The notes: generated from the sequence alone by a model not told the origin. A stretch of DNA of 64,000 nucleotides from Paraspadella gotoi (GCA_051294375.1 CM119264.1:17000278-17064277), one strand, 5' to 3'; numbered from the stretch's first letter, positions 37,538-50,494 are shown. A program made the numbers and translations.

Positions 37538-37837
37538 TGGTTTTTCGCTAATCAGATCAGAGGGATTTGAATATGAGAGATTGGGGATGTGATTGGGAAA
37601 GTACGATTCGGAAGACCGGAGTAGAGGGAGAGAATGAAAGAGTGAGATAGAGAGAGAGAGAGAGAAAAAAAAATTCAGAAATTGATCAAAGAGAGTGTAA
37701 CAATTGGAAAGAAGAGACCGGATAAGAGCGATCAAAAATGACTGAGAACTGTGAAAGAGCACCCAAAAATGGAAAACAAGTCGAAATTATAATATAAAAC
37801 GTCAATAAAACCTTACATCTTTTATATGATGTAATCA

Positions 37838-37928
37838 CTTTTTCGTTGCTAACTTGGCGCATTGAATCTTTTTCAGGGATCTAATTTGGCTTCAAAGGAT
37901 GCAATGCGCCAAGTTAGCAACGAAAAAG
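37838..37928 (+). repeat. Perfect 27-bp hairpin
   Basis: Arms 37838-37864 and 37902-37928 are exact reverse complements; the loop is 37 nt. Pairing continues imperfectly into the loop ('aatcttt' against 'catcctt'). It is size-compatible with a small-RNA hairpin or with a recent short inverted duplication. No conserved miRNA seed was recognised. Confidence 0.9.
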
Positions 37929-38029
37929 TTTTATTCGTTGTTTTGTTTGGCGTAGTATCTCTACAGAGATGCACTGTTCGATTGTTCGTCTGTCATCAAA
38001 ACTCCCTCATTGTCCAAGCGTTCGGATCA

Positions 38030-38940
38030 TGGGCCCGCGAACCAGGATCGAGGTTCAGGTCTAAGGACTAACATCGGGGTTAAGGGCCTAAGGTCGGACC
38101 CGAGGTTTCGCGGTTGAGAAGCGGAAATGGGATCGTTACTCTGAAACGAAAACGCGGAGCGAGGGCGCGGCGATGACCGAAAGTAGGACAAGTAACCTCG
38201 AGAGAGAAAAATAACCTTTTTCGGTTTTTTTTTTCTCTCTCGACGCTGATGCCCGGCGAGGCGCGACAAGGAAGGGAATATGATTGATAGAGTCCAACCA
38301 GAATCTTCCACCTCCTTCTTTCTCCCATCTCTTGGCGCACGAGGCTTTACCCGCGCGATAACAGGAGCTCATTGGCGTGATTGTCTTCACTTTATTTTCC
38401 CTCCGTTTTTCCTCCTCTCTCGCGCTGTTTCACAAGCGTCTCGATGCATATTCATCTTGATTAATCGTGACAATCTCACCTCGGAATAAATCCGAAATCG
38501 TTCCTCCCTTGTCTTTCTCTGTTTCCTTTCCAATCTTTCTCGCTGCCAATCAACGTCGATCAAAAATCCCGGAAGACGTCGTCAATTCTTAAGATCCCGT
38601 CTTTAGATCGGGTGACGGAGGGGAAGGCACGAGAGGCTGGAGGGGGGGACGTTGGCTATCAGGCGTCAGGCAGAAAGGATCTTGTGAGGCCAATCTCGTA
38701 CCCAGAAACGAGGGTTTGATCAAAGATAAGCGACAAAAGCCTTAGCCTGGCTGATTCTGGCGCGGATTCTGTTGCATAGAAAACGCGACATCGTTAGCAA
38801 GCTTAGCCTACAAGAGCTTGGTATTTAGATATAGGTTAACACAACGACTGATCAGCGGGAAGTCCTCGCGCTTCAAAATGCGGCCTTAAACCTATCACCG
38901 ACAACACCCCATCTCCAAATAATAACCGACACGTACAGTC
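38030..38940. other. Intergenic, GC-richer, nothing recognised
   Basis: Several overlapping minus-strand open frames at 38027-38390 exist because the patch is GC-rich. None shows a domain or splice support. Confidence 0.35.
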
Positions 38941-39128
38941 ATACACTTTTTCTCACTCTCTTTCCCTCTCACTCTCTCTCTCACTCCCTTTCTCTCTCTC
39001 CCTCCCTTTTTCTCACTCACTACGCCGAAAATGATTTTTTAATGTTAATTACCTTTCAGTGCTCGAGTCAAAATATTTTCCCCTCCATTTCACAATTCAG
39101 TTTCCCCACCTCGCGATTTCATTTTCAG

Positions 39129-39210
<82 letters not shown>

Positions 39211-39215
39211 CTCTC
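39129..39215. repeat. (CT)n microsatellite
   Basis: CT run with two TCC interruptions. Confidence 0.95.
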
Positions 39216-39329
39216 AAATTCACCCAACTCTTCTTCCAAAATCCACCATTACTCCTCCACTCCTATTCATATTCCGTAAAATTTTTTTCATACTCCGTAT
39301 CCATTTGGCGCCCGGCGTACTATTTCCGT

Positions 39330-39488
<159 letters not shown>

Positions 39489-39979
39489 TTTCAGGATTTT
39501 GACTCCCTTTGACATTGGAATCCTCGTCCTGGGGAAATATTTCAATTCCTGGGAGAGAACGAGATTTTTTCTCCGTTTTCCTCACCTTTTTTCTTCACTT
39601 TTCCTCACCTTTTTTTTATTTCGGTCTCACCAAACCCGCGAAACCTTCGTCTCGATGCGCGTGATACGCTTTTATCGCGATTATAGGGGATGGATGAATG
39701 GTTCCGATGTTCACGCAGAAAAAAGGTGGGATGAAAGCGCGAAGCCAATCATTTCTAAGTAGTTAATTCTAACCCATTCACAATTGTAATCTCTTCGCCG
39801 CTTTCGTTACTATTCACGCACAAATATTACCTACGAAGCTACAGCACGCGAAAAGGCGAAAAAATCTCCGGCGCCATCACCTAGACTTAGTTTCGGGGAG
39901 GACGATCGTGAACGATCTCTCCCGCAAACGATCCTTTGTGTTCCCGCGGCCCAGAAATGACTCTTTCAGGAGTCATTTA

Positions 39980-40100
39980 TTCGCATGGATGGGCGCGGGA
40001 TCGGGTTGGGCGCTTAATTGGGATGGGCGATGGTTCGGGATGGTTGCCGAATAGGGAAGGGCGCCGGATCGGGATGGGTTTGGCAATGAATTCGGGTGAG
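39980..40100 (+). repeat. Degenerate 'gggatgggcg' minisatellite
   Basis: Recurring GGGATGGGCG, GGATCGGG and similar words at irregular ~15-20-bp spacing. Confidence 0.5.
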
Positions 40101-40189
40101 CAAAAGATTTGAGTTGGGCTCTGGAGCAAGAGGGAAAGGATAGGATAAAGACCACAATTGGAGATGAATGATGGATACTGGATATAGCG

Positions 40190-41380
40190 GTCAAAAAAAT
40201 AAAAAAAATATAATTAATAATCTTTGAAAAAGATTTTCATTTTCTTTTATTAACTTTTAACGAGGAATCTGAATCTGTTCTTAGAATTAAAAAAAAAAAA
40301 CCATATTGAAATTTTGACATTATATAAGGGTAGCACTATATACAATAAAGCTGATTGGGCTTCTATATTTGTAAAAAGTTTACAGATTAGTATTCACTAA
40401 TATGATAGTTTTCTAGATATAACTGCTAAATGTTGATTTAAAACTTTCACGTCACCCTAGTGAACACATAAAATTCTTACTTATTGGTAAATAATTATAA
40501 TATTGAATCAATATTTATAAATAAAGATGACATCAAAGCGAAGTTTTTTCTATTTTTTCTTCAATCAAGCGTTTTTAAGCATTTTTTCCCCTCTCTCCTA
40601 TATTTTCCCTTCCTTGTTTTTATAGAACGAAGAGAGAAAAGCGCATAAAGACGAAATTTCGTATTCAGGAAGTCATTTTCCGCCAGTGATAGAGACGACG
40701 ACTTATGACGTTTCATTAGCAATTTTTTTTTCCTTCCGAAAATTGTTTCCCCAGACGAGAGACGCGAGATGCAAGACGTTAGCCTTAGACTAGGGATCGA
40801 CGTCGTAGAACGGAAGGAAGAGAGATGCAAGACGAGGGGTGAACACGTGAGATGCAAGAAATGAGAAGGAAGATGCAAGATGCCTGAGGAGATTCACGAC
40901 CAGTGAAGGTATGCATGAGACGGGAGATGATTTGAAACACGATATAAATATTTGAAATAGGAGTAGTAATTACTCATTAGCATGTATAAGACAAGACAAC
41001 ATAGACAAAATACCACAGGAGAACAAAGAAGTTGAAATAGGTATATACTATATATCAAAATTAGATAAACTTGTTTCAAACTTTTAAAAATTTATTTGAA
41101 TTGCATAGATTTACATAAAACGGATTTGAAAACGTCAATACGAAATTTAAAAAAATACAAAACTAAAATAAAAAAAGGGAAAATAAAAATTATCTTTTCA
41201 ATTTGATAAACTTAATATTAGTTATTTTTATATCACTCGTAAGAAAGGAACTAAGAAAGAAAGAAAAAAATCGAGGGGGCGGGAAAGAAAGAGGATTATA
41301 GACAAGCGAAGCTCGGAAAGGAGGGGAGCTGTTGAAGATCCCTAATTTCCGCTTCTGAAGTCGGGTCGAGTTTCATCCCT
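40190..41380. other. AT-rich intergenic, nothing recognised
   Basis: Contains 'gagatgcaag' words repeated between 40767 and 40880 (a weak, irregular repeat) and AT-rich DNA. No gene is supported. Confidence 0.4.
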
Positions 41381-41388
41381 GTTCCCCC

Positions 41389-41389
41389 C

Positions 41390-41442
<53 letters not shown>

Positions 41443-41446
41443 TCTC
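41389..41446. repeat. (CT)n microsatellite
   Basis: Preceded by a C7 run; two single-base interruptions. Confidence 0.9.
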
Positions 41447-41786
41447 AACCTCCGAAACGATTCCAAAGGGCGAGTTCTATCCTTTCCGTTCCTCAATGAA
41501 TTTCTTTGAATTAACATTTTCATTGAGACAAGATTAAAATGGAAAGAGAGAGAGAAAGAGCGCAAACGAAAGAAAAAGGAGAGAGAAGTGAAGAGAAAGA
41601 AAGAAAGAAAAAGAGAGAGAGAGAGAGAGAGCGCGCGAGCGTTGGTTTAAAAAATGACTTTACGGCGAGAAAAACTGCGCGAATTGTTTGTCTTTTCGGT
41701 CGCATTTCAATATTTGAAAAATGGGGCCTTTTTTTTGCGGTCGTAAAAGATAGAAACGCTCGTGGCGTCGGCCATTGCAGCGCGAT

Positions 41787-41824
41787 AGAGAGAGAGAGAG
41801 AGAGAGAGAGAGTGAGAGAGAGAG
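41787..41824. repeat. (GA)n microsatellite
   Basis: GA run with one T; a shorter GA tract is at 41608-41632. Confidence 0.9.
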
Positions 41825-42319
41825 TTTGAAAACCCACGAGAGAGAAAAATAGAATCGGGGGAGGAGAGGGGAAAAGGGAATAACGCCGATTCGGGTGATA
41901 TGACAAGAAAAGCAAATGGAGGTTTGAAAAAAAAAATATTCTAGCAATTAAATAGAGTTTACGCAAAGATGGGTCTTAATAAACAAAATCACGGACGCGG
42001 AAGACGGTGGACGAAAATGAAGCCTAATTGTAAAAAAAGTTTAAAAAAACAAGATCGCTTCATCCAATGTGTTGCGCCGCAGTGACTTATTTTTTCGTGT
42101 GTTTCCTTTTGATCACATGATATGATATGATATGACATTTACTACATTTATCTTGAGTATTTATGACATGCATTGCATCGAAATTCGGTCTTTTATTCCT
42201 TATAGTTTTAGGATTTTCTGAAGGCGGCGCTAGCAGTCTCTTAGATTTGAGGTTTTTTCCTTTCTTAAAAATGAGCAACCAATTATAGGCAAATTATATG
42301 CATTTTTAACATAAGTGGG

Positions 42320-42403
42320 ACAAACCGACGGACAGACATACGGGACCGGCCGACCGAAAAGTGACTTATAGAGTTGCTCCGCGAGTACTCGCGGCGCAAC
42401 TAA
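42320..42403 (+). mobile_element. Helitron-like 3' end (A)
   Basis: GACR/GACC tetranucleotide words (42326-42356) are followed by 'gtgacttatagagttg' (42361-42376). Then comes a 28-nt hairpin (42373-42400: GTTGC + CCGCGAGTACTCGCGG palindrome + GCAAC, one mismatch) and CTAA (42400-42403). The order of tetranucleotide array, hairpin and CTRR terminus is that of Helitron-related miniature elements. Site B at 46930-46973 has the same architecture. The 5' end was not found. Confidence 0.5.
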
Positions 42404-43560
42404 AAAGAGAAATTAAGGAAAGAGTAGGAAATGGGAGATGTAACAGAGGCTGGTAAAAGTACTATGGGGATTGGAAAATGACTTTCGGGCGAAGACGGAT
42501 AGTAAAACGATGAGGAAAGAAAGGTCGAGAAACACAAGAAAAGAAAAAGGATAATTAGGAAGAAGAGGAAGGGAGATTTACTTTTTTTAGTATCATTACT
42601 TACTGCAGGACATAAAACGAAAAATTAGAACCCCAGTGTAATTTTTTTTCCGTCTTATTTCTATGGGCCCATCATAAAAACGTCGGTAATTGTTTAAAAA
42701 GTTCTATTATTTGACTCTAAAATTCTTTTTGAATATGAAATCAGAAATAAAGAATTTTTTTTAGTAAATTTTGTTACCAACATTGTTGTTTTAGCTCTTA
42801 CGCCTTGTAAATAAAGGTAATATTTTACGTATTGTATACGTTTAATGGTATACATTTAATGGTTTTATTGGCTAGGTGTTAAATAGTTAGTCCAACATTT
42901 TAATCGTTTTCACGGCTTTATTACTTACTATTTTTATTAACGCTGACAATTATTTATTGTAACCAGAAATAATTATTGCCAACTTAATGTTAAAATGCAT
43001 TAACTTTTTATTCGCTGCTCTCTGTCTCTGTCTCTCTTTGTCATTCTCTATTGGTACAACTCGCCTCTCTTTTTTGTGACCTTTAATCAAAACATGAAAA
43101 GGTTGGTGTTTAAACAACCATTGCGAACGACAAACGGAAATTTACAAAAGCTGACGTACGAAATCCATTTTTGACTGGAGCCAATAATGTTAGGACGTCA
43201 AATAAGTTTAAACTTTATATTCAACAATGTAAAATATAGTAGACATCGGCTAACTTTCATGAGTCTGCATGAAAGCATATCCCAGGCATAAATTATGAAT
43301 CATCATCATCATCATCATTTCAAATTATAAAGACTTTGATAAACTTCCTTTATTTATTTCTTGAACAATTCGCTTCGGAATAATTAAAATTTTCAATTTT
43401 TTTATTTATATTTTAGTTTTAGGCAATTTTTTTCAATCTTATCCTATATTAACTTTAATTTTAATGCATAAATCTATAGCTTAACAATATCTAGTAGCTC
43501 ATTAACAATTGTTTCTCCTCGAGATTTAAAATCAGTCCATCATTTTCACACACTTTCTCT
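42404..43560. other. AT-rich intergenic, nothing recognised
   Basis: Contains a (CAT)n run at 43301-43318. No gene is supported. Confidence 0.4.
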
Positions 43561-43743
43561 CCATCTTATTTTCTGAATAAGAATGAGGGGCTGCTGCTCT
43601 TTCGAAAAAGGAAAAAGCCAAACTTGATTTTCTTTTCTTTCCTTCGAGATCCGTATCTCCTTTTCCCCCTGGCGATTGCCTCCCCTCTTCCCTCGCTCAC
43701 CCCCTCAACCTTGGCTCGAAAAAGAGAATTTTGTTCATTTCGT

Positions 43744-43870
<127 letters not shown>

Positions 43871-43959
43871 GCTCTCGCAGGGAAAACTACACTTTTTTCT
43901 CCGAGGAATCTCTATTTTATTTTCTTAGTAAAGTATTTTTTCTCGAAGCCCGAGAGAGA

Positions 43960-45160
43960 AGACGTGAATGTGTCTCTTTTTAAAACTAACCTCTCTAGTC
44001 TCTATTCCCACTTTCTCTCTCGCCACAATGACAGCGCCGACGAAGATAACACGTAAACACTTCATCGACGAAAAAAAAAACATCAAAAAGTGACAAAATT
44101 CGTCGAATTTGAATGAAGTGAAGAGAAGTTTTGCTCGAAGAAGCTCATCCTAAAATGTCACCGAATTTGATCGGAAGCTTTCGACAAGGTTATGGCAACA
44201 AAAATTTCATGAGTTTGAGAAGAAACTTCGCAAAAAAGTACGCAGTTGAAAGTTGAGTCATTCATATATATTATATAACACAGCATATTGACTGTTATTG
44301 TTCAAAAAAAAATTTGATCACAATATATTTGAATAAAATTAAGATACAAGAACACATGTCCAAATCAGTTGATGCAGGTTTACAGATTTATGTCCAAAAT
44401 GACATCATCATTGTTTTTTTTTACTATTTCTACTATATTTAACTCATAAACGTATACTCCACGTGCGAAGCGAAAAAATAGGAGATATTTTAAAAAGGAA
44501 GAAAATAATTTGGAAAGAGGACTTGCAGCTGGGAAAAGTTGGGCCCTCGACCCTTTGGGAATGGAACTCGATCCACTGATTGCCACGGAGAACGAGTCTG
44601 CCTTTCTCTCCGCTTTTTTCGTCTCTGACTCACGGGCCTTTTAAAATCTTTTAACGTCACCGAAACTCATTGAGGCGATTCGCATTAACTCAATCATTAA
44701 TCAATGATTTGGCCTCATCCAGGAGCGGAGAAGTAGGATAATAATTAAATGAAAGGGTAAAGGATATGAAGAGGGTTATTGCGAGAGATGGAAATGGAAA
44801 TAATATTCGATGAATTATGAATAGACCTCTGTTCGGCAGAAGCGACTCTAAGATTGAAACAACGCTCGCTCTCGCTCTCTCTCATTCCATTATCTCGTAC
44901 TTCCGCATCTATTTTGCCCGAGTTTGCGCGTGGAAAAGTTCGACAAAAAAATTCAATAACTATTATGTTTTATTTCAAGAAACTAAATAGCTTAATAATA
45001 ATTACTGCCGTAGTCAAGATAATATGAATCAAAACATATTACAAAGCATGTATATTGATTGTAAGTAGTTTTGACTGCGTAAAATACTTAATTTTCGCGA
45101 TAAGTTTTAACCCTTAACAATTCGATTGTCATTCCATGTATTAAATTGTAGTTTTGAGGA
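43960..45160. other. Intergenic, nothing recognised
   Basis: AT-rich DNA with scattered CT words. No open frame of convincing composition. Confidence 0.4.
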
Positions 45161-45164
45161 AGGG

Positions 45165-45195
45165 AGAGAAGAGAGAGAGAGAGAGGAGAGAGAGA

Positions 45196-45237
<42 letters not shown>
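45165..45237. repeat. Interrupted (AG)n
   Basis: AG units broken every 8-12 bases by GG or AA. Confidence 0.9.
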
Positions 45238-45238
<1 letters not shown>

Positions 45239-46502
45239 AAATTACTTTTGAAAGCAAGAAAGGGAAAGTATGGATAGAACTGCCAGAGGAGAGTGAAATG
45301 AGGAGTTCTCCTTAGGTCAAGAAAGGGCAGAAGATTGAACGAACGCGGAAATTCTCATTAGTCAACCTCGCGGGCAAACTGATTGGCATGGCACACGAAA
45401 AATCGTTTCTCCCTCACCAACGTTTTCAAAACTGAGAAAAGCAAAGTCTAATACTTTGTTAGAAGTTTAAGAACTAATATTTGTAAGAATTTTCAATGTA
45501 GTAAATTTCCCGTTGAATTTCTGATAAGAGAAAATATATTGAAACAACTTACTCTATCCAGAGATTTGCTGTTTAGTACTGTTTAGTACCAATTCTAAAT
45601 ATCCTTCAAACCTACAACAATATCTCGAGTTGGCCATAATAAATCGAAAAATTCTCCGATACGCAGAAACCTACTCTTCATAAAAAGTTTTTCATCGAAT
45701 CATTCACCTTCATTGTTTAATATTGTGACAAATTCATCATATATTATGTATTAAGAATTTTCATTCACGAAGAAAATTATAAATAGAAACTTTTTTATCT
45801 TTTATAAAAAAAAATTATTTCATTTTCGTTATTTAATTCGATATCACGTATCCTTGGCTCGATCTTGAAATGAGTGGGGAACGACTTTGAACTCGGCGCA
45901 GAATTTTCTTCGCGTTGAAATGCTTGTTTTGGCGCAGATCCGTCGTTTGGCCCAGAAATGGAGAAGTCGTCAAAGACGAAAAGGAGCGGAACGGAGAGAA
46001 AGTCATCGAAAAAAAAGGGAGAAAAAAAGATGAAAAACCCTTTTTTTTACTTTCACAAGTTTTCTTTTTATGTTTCTTTTATTTTCATTTTTATTTTCTT
46101 TCCTTTCATCGATTTAGCAACCCGTATAGCTTATTCAAAACTCTATCTAAAGCTGAAAAAGAAAATTTAAAAAAAATTGTTCCATGTTTTTAACATAGGA
46201 TGCAGGGATATTATAATTTTGCAAACATCTCGATAATTTTAGTTCTTTCAAATTCATGAGTTTTTGGAACTCGCTTCCCAACTGCTTAACAACAAGTTTG
46301 AGCAAACATAGTCGGATCTGCCTCAGATAATTAAGCGGTAATGAACTAATCCAATGATAAATCATGGTAATTTTTTTCTGACTTTCAATTTGTGATCATA
46401 ACAGATCTTAACAAATCGTAACATAACAAATCATAACAGACTTTTTCATAAATCTATGAAAAAATCTATAAATCAATTGATCAATCAATCATTAACAGTA
46501 GT

Positions 46503-46718
46503 TGCATAATTTGATCTATTTGCATAATTTGATCAACTGGCATAATTTGGTCAACTGACATAATTTTTTCAACTTGAATAATTTGGTCAACTTGCAAAAT
46601 GTGGTCAACTGGCATAATTTGGTCAACTTGCATTATTTGATCAACTTTTATAACTTGGTCAATTTGCAGAATTTGATCAACTTGCATAATTAGATCAACT
46701 GGAATAATTTGGTCCATC
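46503..46718 (+). repeat. 18-bp minisatellite, 12 units
   Basis: Twelve tandem 18-bp units of 'gcataatttggtcaactt' type with substitutions but no indels. On the minus strand all units keep one open frame, giving a six-residue repeat of the VDQIMQ kind within an 83-codon frame (46481-46732). Retention of phase is automatic for an 18-bp unit, so it does not prove coding. Bordered by 'atcaatcaatc' words on both sides and by the tetranucleotide array downstream. Confidence 0.9.
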
Positions 46719-46755
46719 AATAAATTAATCAATTAATTAATCAATCAATCAGGGA

Positions 46756-46829
46756 CGTACGGACAGACAGACAGACAGATAGACAGATAGACAGACAGAC
46801 GGATGGACGGACGGACGGACGGACGGTCG
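46756..46829 (+). repeat. (GACA)n/(GACG)n tetranucleotide array
   Basis: GACA, GATA and GACG units ending in 'ggtcggac'. Arrays of GACR (GTCY on the other strand) are reported inside some miniature Helitron-like elements, which links this to the end at 46973. Confidence 0.9.
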
Positions 46830-46909
46830 GACATAATTTTTCTTGTATAATTTATCGAAATTCGATATTCTGATACGATAAAAATGATTTACCGACAAGA
46901 TTTTGGGGT

Positions 46910-46973
46910 GGGACCGACGGACCGACAAAGTGGATTATAGAATTGGAATCTGCTGATAAGCAGATCCGACTAA
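46910..46973 (+). mobile_element. Helitron-like 3' end (B)
   Basis: 'gaccgacggaccgacaaa' is followed by 'gtggattatagaattg' (46930-46945), a hairpin (46945-46967; ATCTGCT pairs with AGCAGAT and GG with CC, with one bulge) and CTAA (46970-46973). It matches site A in order and spacing although the hairpin sequence differs. The minisatellite and tetranucleotide array upstream may be internal to the same element. Confidence 0.5.
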
Positions 46974-46999
46974 AAAACAAGTTCGGTTTTTCTGAGGAC

Positions 47000-47870
47000 A
47001 GTACTTCACCCGCGCTTCGATACGTGGCGTGGCCGACGAGCCACGACACGTTGAGATATGCCATCCTCAACATCGTGGAAAACGAAGTGGACCAATCAAT
47101 GTTGAAAATTTCCGCTTTAATCGTCCGATAAACAAGGAGAGGGGATTCTCAACAACGCCGAACACCCTGAATTCCCAGGTAAACACATAAACACAAAAAA
47201 TCCGCATAATAAATTAATTAAAAAGAAAAATTAAATAAATGGCTGCTCGAATAAATTGAAAGCTGATATAGAAGTTTTCTTGCAGAAAAAATTGATACTA
47301 AAAATAATAACGGATTGCCAAAGCATATCTTTTTTTTTTGAAAAAACCGCTTTTGTTGCTGATTACCGCTTTAACTGTTGTATTATAAGTTATGCCGCTC
47401 GAGCGTCTCAAAAATTAATAATTAAAAAGAAAAGAAAAAGTGAAAGAAGAAATGATATGAAATGGATAAACTACTTTTATTGATTAATAAAAAATTACTT
47501 CCTCATTCCCTCGGAAATCTGAATTCATCAGCTTTTTAAAGTCCAATAAACACATCTTCCGCTTCCAGAGTAACCGAGCCGGAAACCACTCTCTTGGATG
47601 ACCCCGTCGTGGCGTGACCGCCCTTCGTCTTGACCTTGTCCAATTTTTAGGTAAGCTTCGGCAAAATCGACGATTATTGAAAAGGGGTTATCTGCGGTGC
47701 TGTAAGGGCTGCGATGGCATGGCTGAGATGGCATCTTCTCAGATTAGATTAAAAGTTATTCTGTGTCACGGGTGCATTAAATCCGCGCCAGTAATACTTT
47801 CTATTACAAAGCAGTTAACCGGTAACTGAACCTATTAGTAAATCCTGTAAATCTTCCATTGAGAGAAGGC
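47000..47870. other. Intergenic, nothing certain
   Basis: Open frames of ordinary composition exist at 46943-47131 (plus) and 47528-47734 (minus), but no domain was recognised and splice signals are weak. Confidence 0.3.
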
Positions 47871-47878
47871 TATCAAAG

Positions 47879-47948
<70 letters not shown>
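47879..47948. repeat. (GA)n microsatellite
   Basis: One AA phase break in the middle. Confidence 0.95.
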
Positions 47949-47951
<3 letters not shown>

Positions 47952-48328
47952 GAGTCAGTGAGGTGCCGCGTTTCTATCGCAGAACTAGTAATGTAAAGAA
48001 AGTAACTTTGAGCCGAAAGTGTCAAACCCCGTGAAACAACTTCTTTAATTTTAAAATAACTCGTAAGTGACGTTTAGATAAATTCTGTATAAGCTCTTAT
48101 AGAAAATATTTCTCTTTTTCCCGCCTCTTAAGAAATTCTGATCTTCCTCATCAAAAGATGGCATCTCATCTCGATGATCGACGATAGAGGATGACCGCTG
48201 GGTTAAATGTGTGTTAGTCAACGCTGCGTGCGGAGACGGAGTAACACGGGAAAATAATCATGAGAGTGGAAAAGATATCTCCAGTAGATCAAAGAAACGT
48301 CGGGAGAAGAGTTATCCTTGCCAGGAAG

Positions 48329-48370
48329 GGAGAGAGAGAGAGAGAGAGANNNNNNNNNNCAGAGAGAGAG
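48329..48370. repeat. (GA)n tract split by a 10-N gap
   Basis: GA run interrupted by ten undetermined bases (48350-48359), resuming for about ten bases. True repeat length is unknown. Confidence 0.95.
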
Positions 48371-48375
48371 GACGA

Positions 48376-48545
48376 TAAAAAAATATTGAAATGAAATCAA
48401 GGCTTTTTTCCTTTGTTTCGAGATCCTTCGTCCGTTCGAGACTATCTCCCTTCGTGTCATCTTCCTTCATTGTTTATACGTCCTACGGTTGTCCACATGA
48501 ACTGAAAGAAAAAAAACCTTGATTTCATTTCAATATTTTTTTGTA
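48376..48545 (+). repeat. ~38-bp inverted repeat pair (possible miniature element)
   Basis: 'aaaaaaatattgaaatgaaatcaagg' at ~48378-48404 is matched in reverse complement at ~48513-48543, with 1-3 differences in the T/A-rich ends. The ~108-bp interior is not palindromic. It could be a MITE-like element; no target-site duplication is evident. Confidence 0.7.
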
Positions 48546-48779
48546 CTTCTTTTTTCTCTGCGGAGAAGACTCCGAACAGGTTCCTCGTGAGGACCGTGCG
48601 GTGTGAAAGAGATAAATACAGATACTAAGTTACAAAATGAAATATGTACTGATTGAGATGAGAGAGGGATGACATTCCCTTCTGAGAATTTTGTTAACAT
48701 ACCAATGGAAAAACAATCTTTTTTCAACTTGATGCATCGATCTCTCTCAGTCATTCTTCTCAGAAATGAGGGCTTTGAT

Positions 48780-50450
48780 TAAAAAAAAAAAACTCTCCTT
48801 AAAAAAGTCAACCTGAATTTCATTTCATTGAAACTTTATTTCGGCCCTAAAACCGATGAACTAATCGTGCAAATCGAATCCCGTCTCACTATTTTTTCCT
48901 GGTGTTTTTTTTTAAACGTTTTTTAAATCAAATTTTAAAAATTACACAAATTAAAGAATGTCAAGTTTTTGCGGTATGAAGCCTTTATATCAAAATAGGA
49001 ACTCCCGTGGAATAAAACAAAAAAATGAAATGCCGGACTCAATTATTATATCTTTAACTTTTTATGTTTTTTCCTTTATTTCCACTATTGTAACAATTAT
49101 AAACTCACACCCAACCAACATATACGAAAACTAACAACTCACTAAAAAAAAACAAACTCTTCCTCCACAACCTTTCAAATCTGCCTCGACTTGAAGGCGG
49201 CTTCTTCCTTTCCTCCCTCGCCTACTTCACCCTCCATTCATCAAGGGTTGAGCCGTTTGGAAAAGACAACCTAGAATCCCCCGTATGAAAAACGAGACCG
49301 GAATGAAAAATTGAAATAATTACCTTCGTCTTTATCCAATTCATTGCATTCGCCGCCACTACAAGAACCCAGGGCGATAATAAATAACGATTAGAGATCC
49401 GCGGGAGGTGAAGAGAAAAACCTGGCGGTGAAAGTCAAGGTTGAAGAATGGTGCTCGAGGAAAGAAGTAAAGGCTGAGGAGTCTAGAGCGACATTGTTCA
49501 ATCAACACGCTCGAGCTTTTTATGGAGATTTTTTGCTTCTACAAATATTCTATGTTTTATAAGTTTTTTTGATTGTCTAATGTCAGCTAATTGAATTGGG
49601 ATTACAAATATAAAAACGTTACAATGATTAACCGGTTTAAAAAAAAAATAACCAAAAAGCTAAGAAGTGAGATAATTTTTTTCACTGAACATTTTAGTTC
49701 TTCCTCCTTTGTTTTTCTCGAAAAATAAAAGGGAAAAAAGGAAAAAGTGTTGGATTCAACGAATTCGTCTACGAGGATGAATTGTCTTCGGGTCACCGGG
49801 TCACGTGACGTTCTAATCATTTGGACACTTTTCTGCTTTTTTTTTTCTTAGTCTCCGTCTCGTTTCTCTCTTCTCAAATTTTCCCCTGGACCCCGGTCGT
49901 CTTTTTTGATTTTATTTCATCAGTTATAAGCGAATCCGTTAAATCTTAATTTATTCTTCGCTCAGACAGGTCGCAATATATTTTTTTGGTAAAAAATTGA
50001 CTATGATATGATGAATAAAAACGTCAATGTAGTTACAAATTAACAAAATATAAATTATTTTTATACGAACTTACGTATACTATGTTATCGAATTTTTTAT
50101 ATCAAATTATACATTTTCAGAACACTAAAAAATAATGCCTGGCCCACAACCCGAAGACTTGCTGAAAAGTGTCTTTGACTTTACTGAGTCCTGACTCGCC
50201 GTCTCCAGGGGAACCCTCCGTCTGAACTGCAACATTTCAAATTGATGGTTAATGTCGTTTCTCATTTCCCGATCACGTGATATTATCGATCCATACTCAA
50301 TTTTTTTCCGACCCCAAATTTTTTTTCCCCGATTCGCTGACCCAACCCCCCCTCACCGGATGACCCGGATCACTGGTTGACATCGCCTTGGCAGAGCGGC
50401 CCTTCGATTCCCTGAAATGACGGGCGTTTCGCTGACAATTTGTTCGTGCG
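48780..50450. other. AT-rich intergenic, nothing recognised
   Basis: No gene, repeat array or structured element was identified. Confidence 0.4.
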
Positions 50451-50469
50451 ACGACCGATCGAAGTCTGG

Positions 50470-50494
50470 AGAGAAAGAGAGAGAGAGAGAGAGA

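Noticed and set aside
36956-37762. 268-codon minus-strand open frame, the longest without N
   Set aside because: It crosses an AG/CT microsatellite that suppresses stops, and the remainder has no domain, no splice support and no convincing codon bias.
46481-46732. Hexapeptide-repeat protein
   Set aside because: An 18-bp repeat keeps frame automatically; no start, splice or conservation evidence.
46756-46829. CRISPR-like array
   Set aside because: Tetranucleotide repeat without spacers, in eukaryotic-type DNA.
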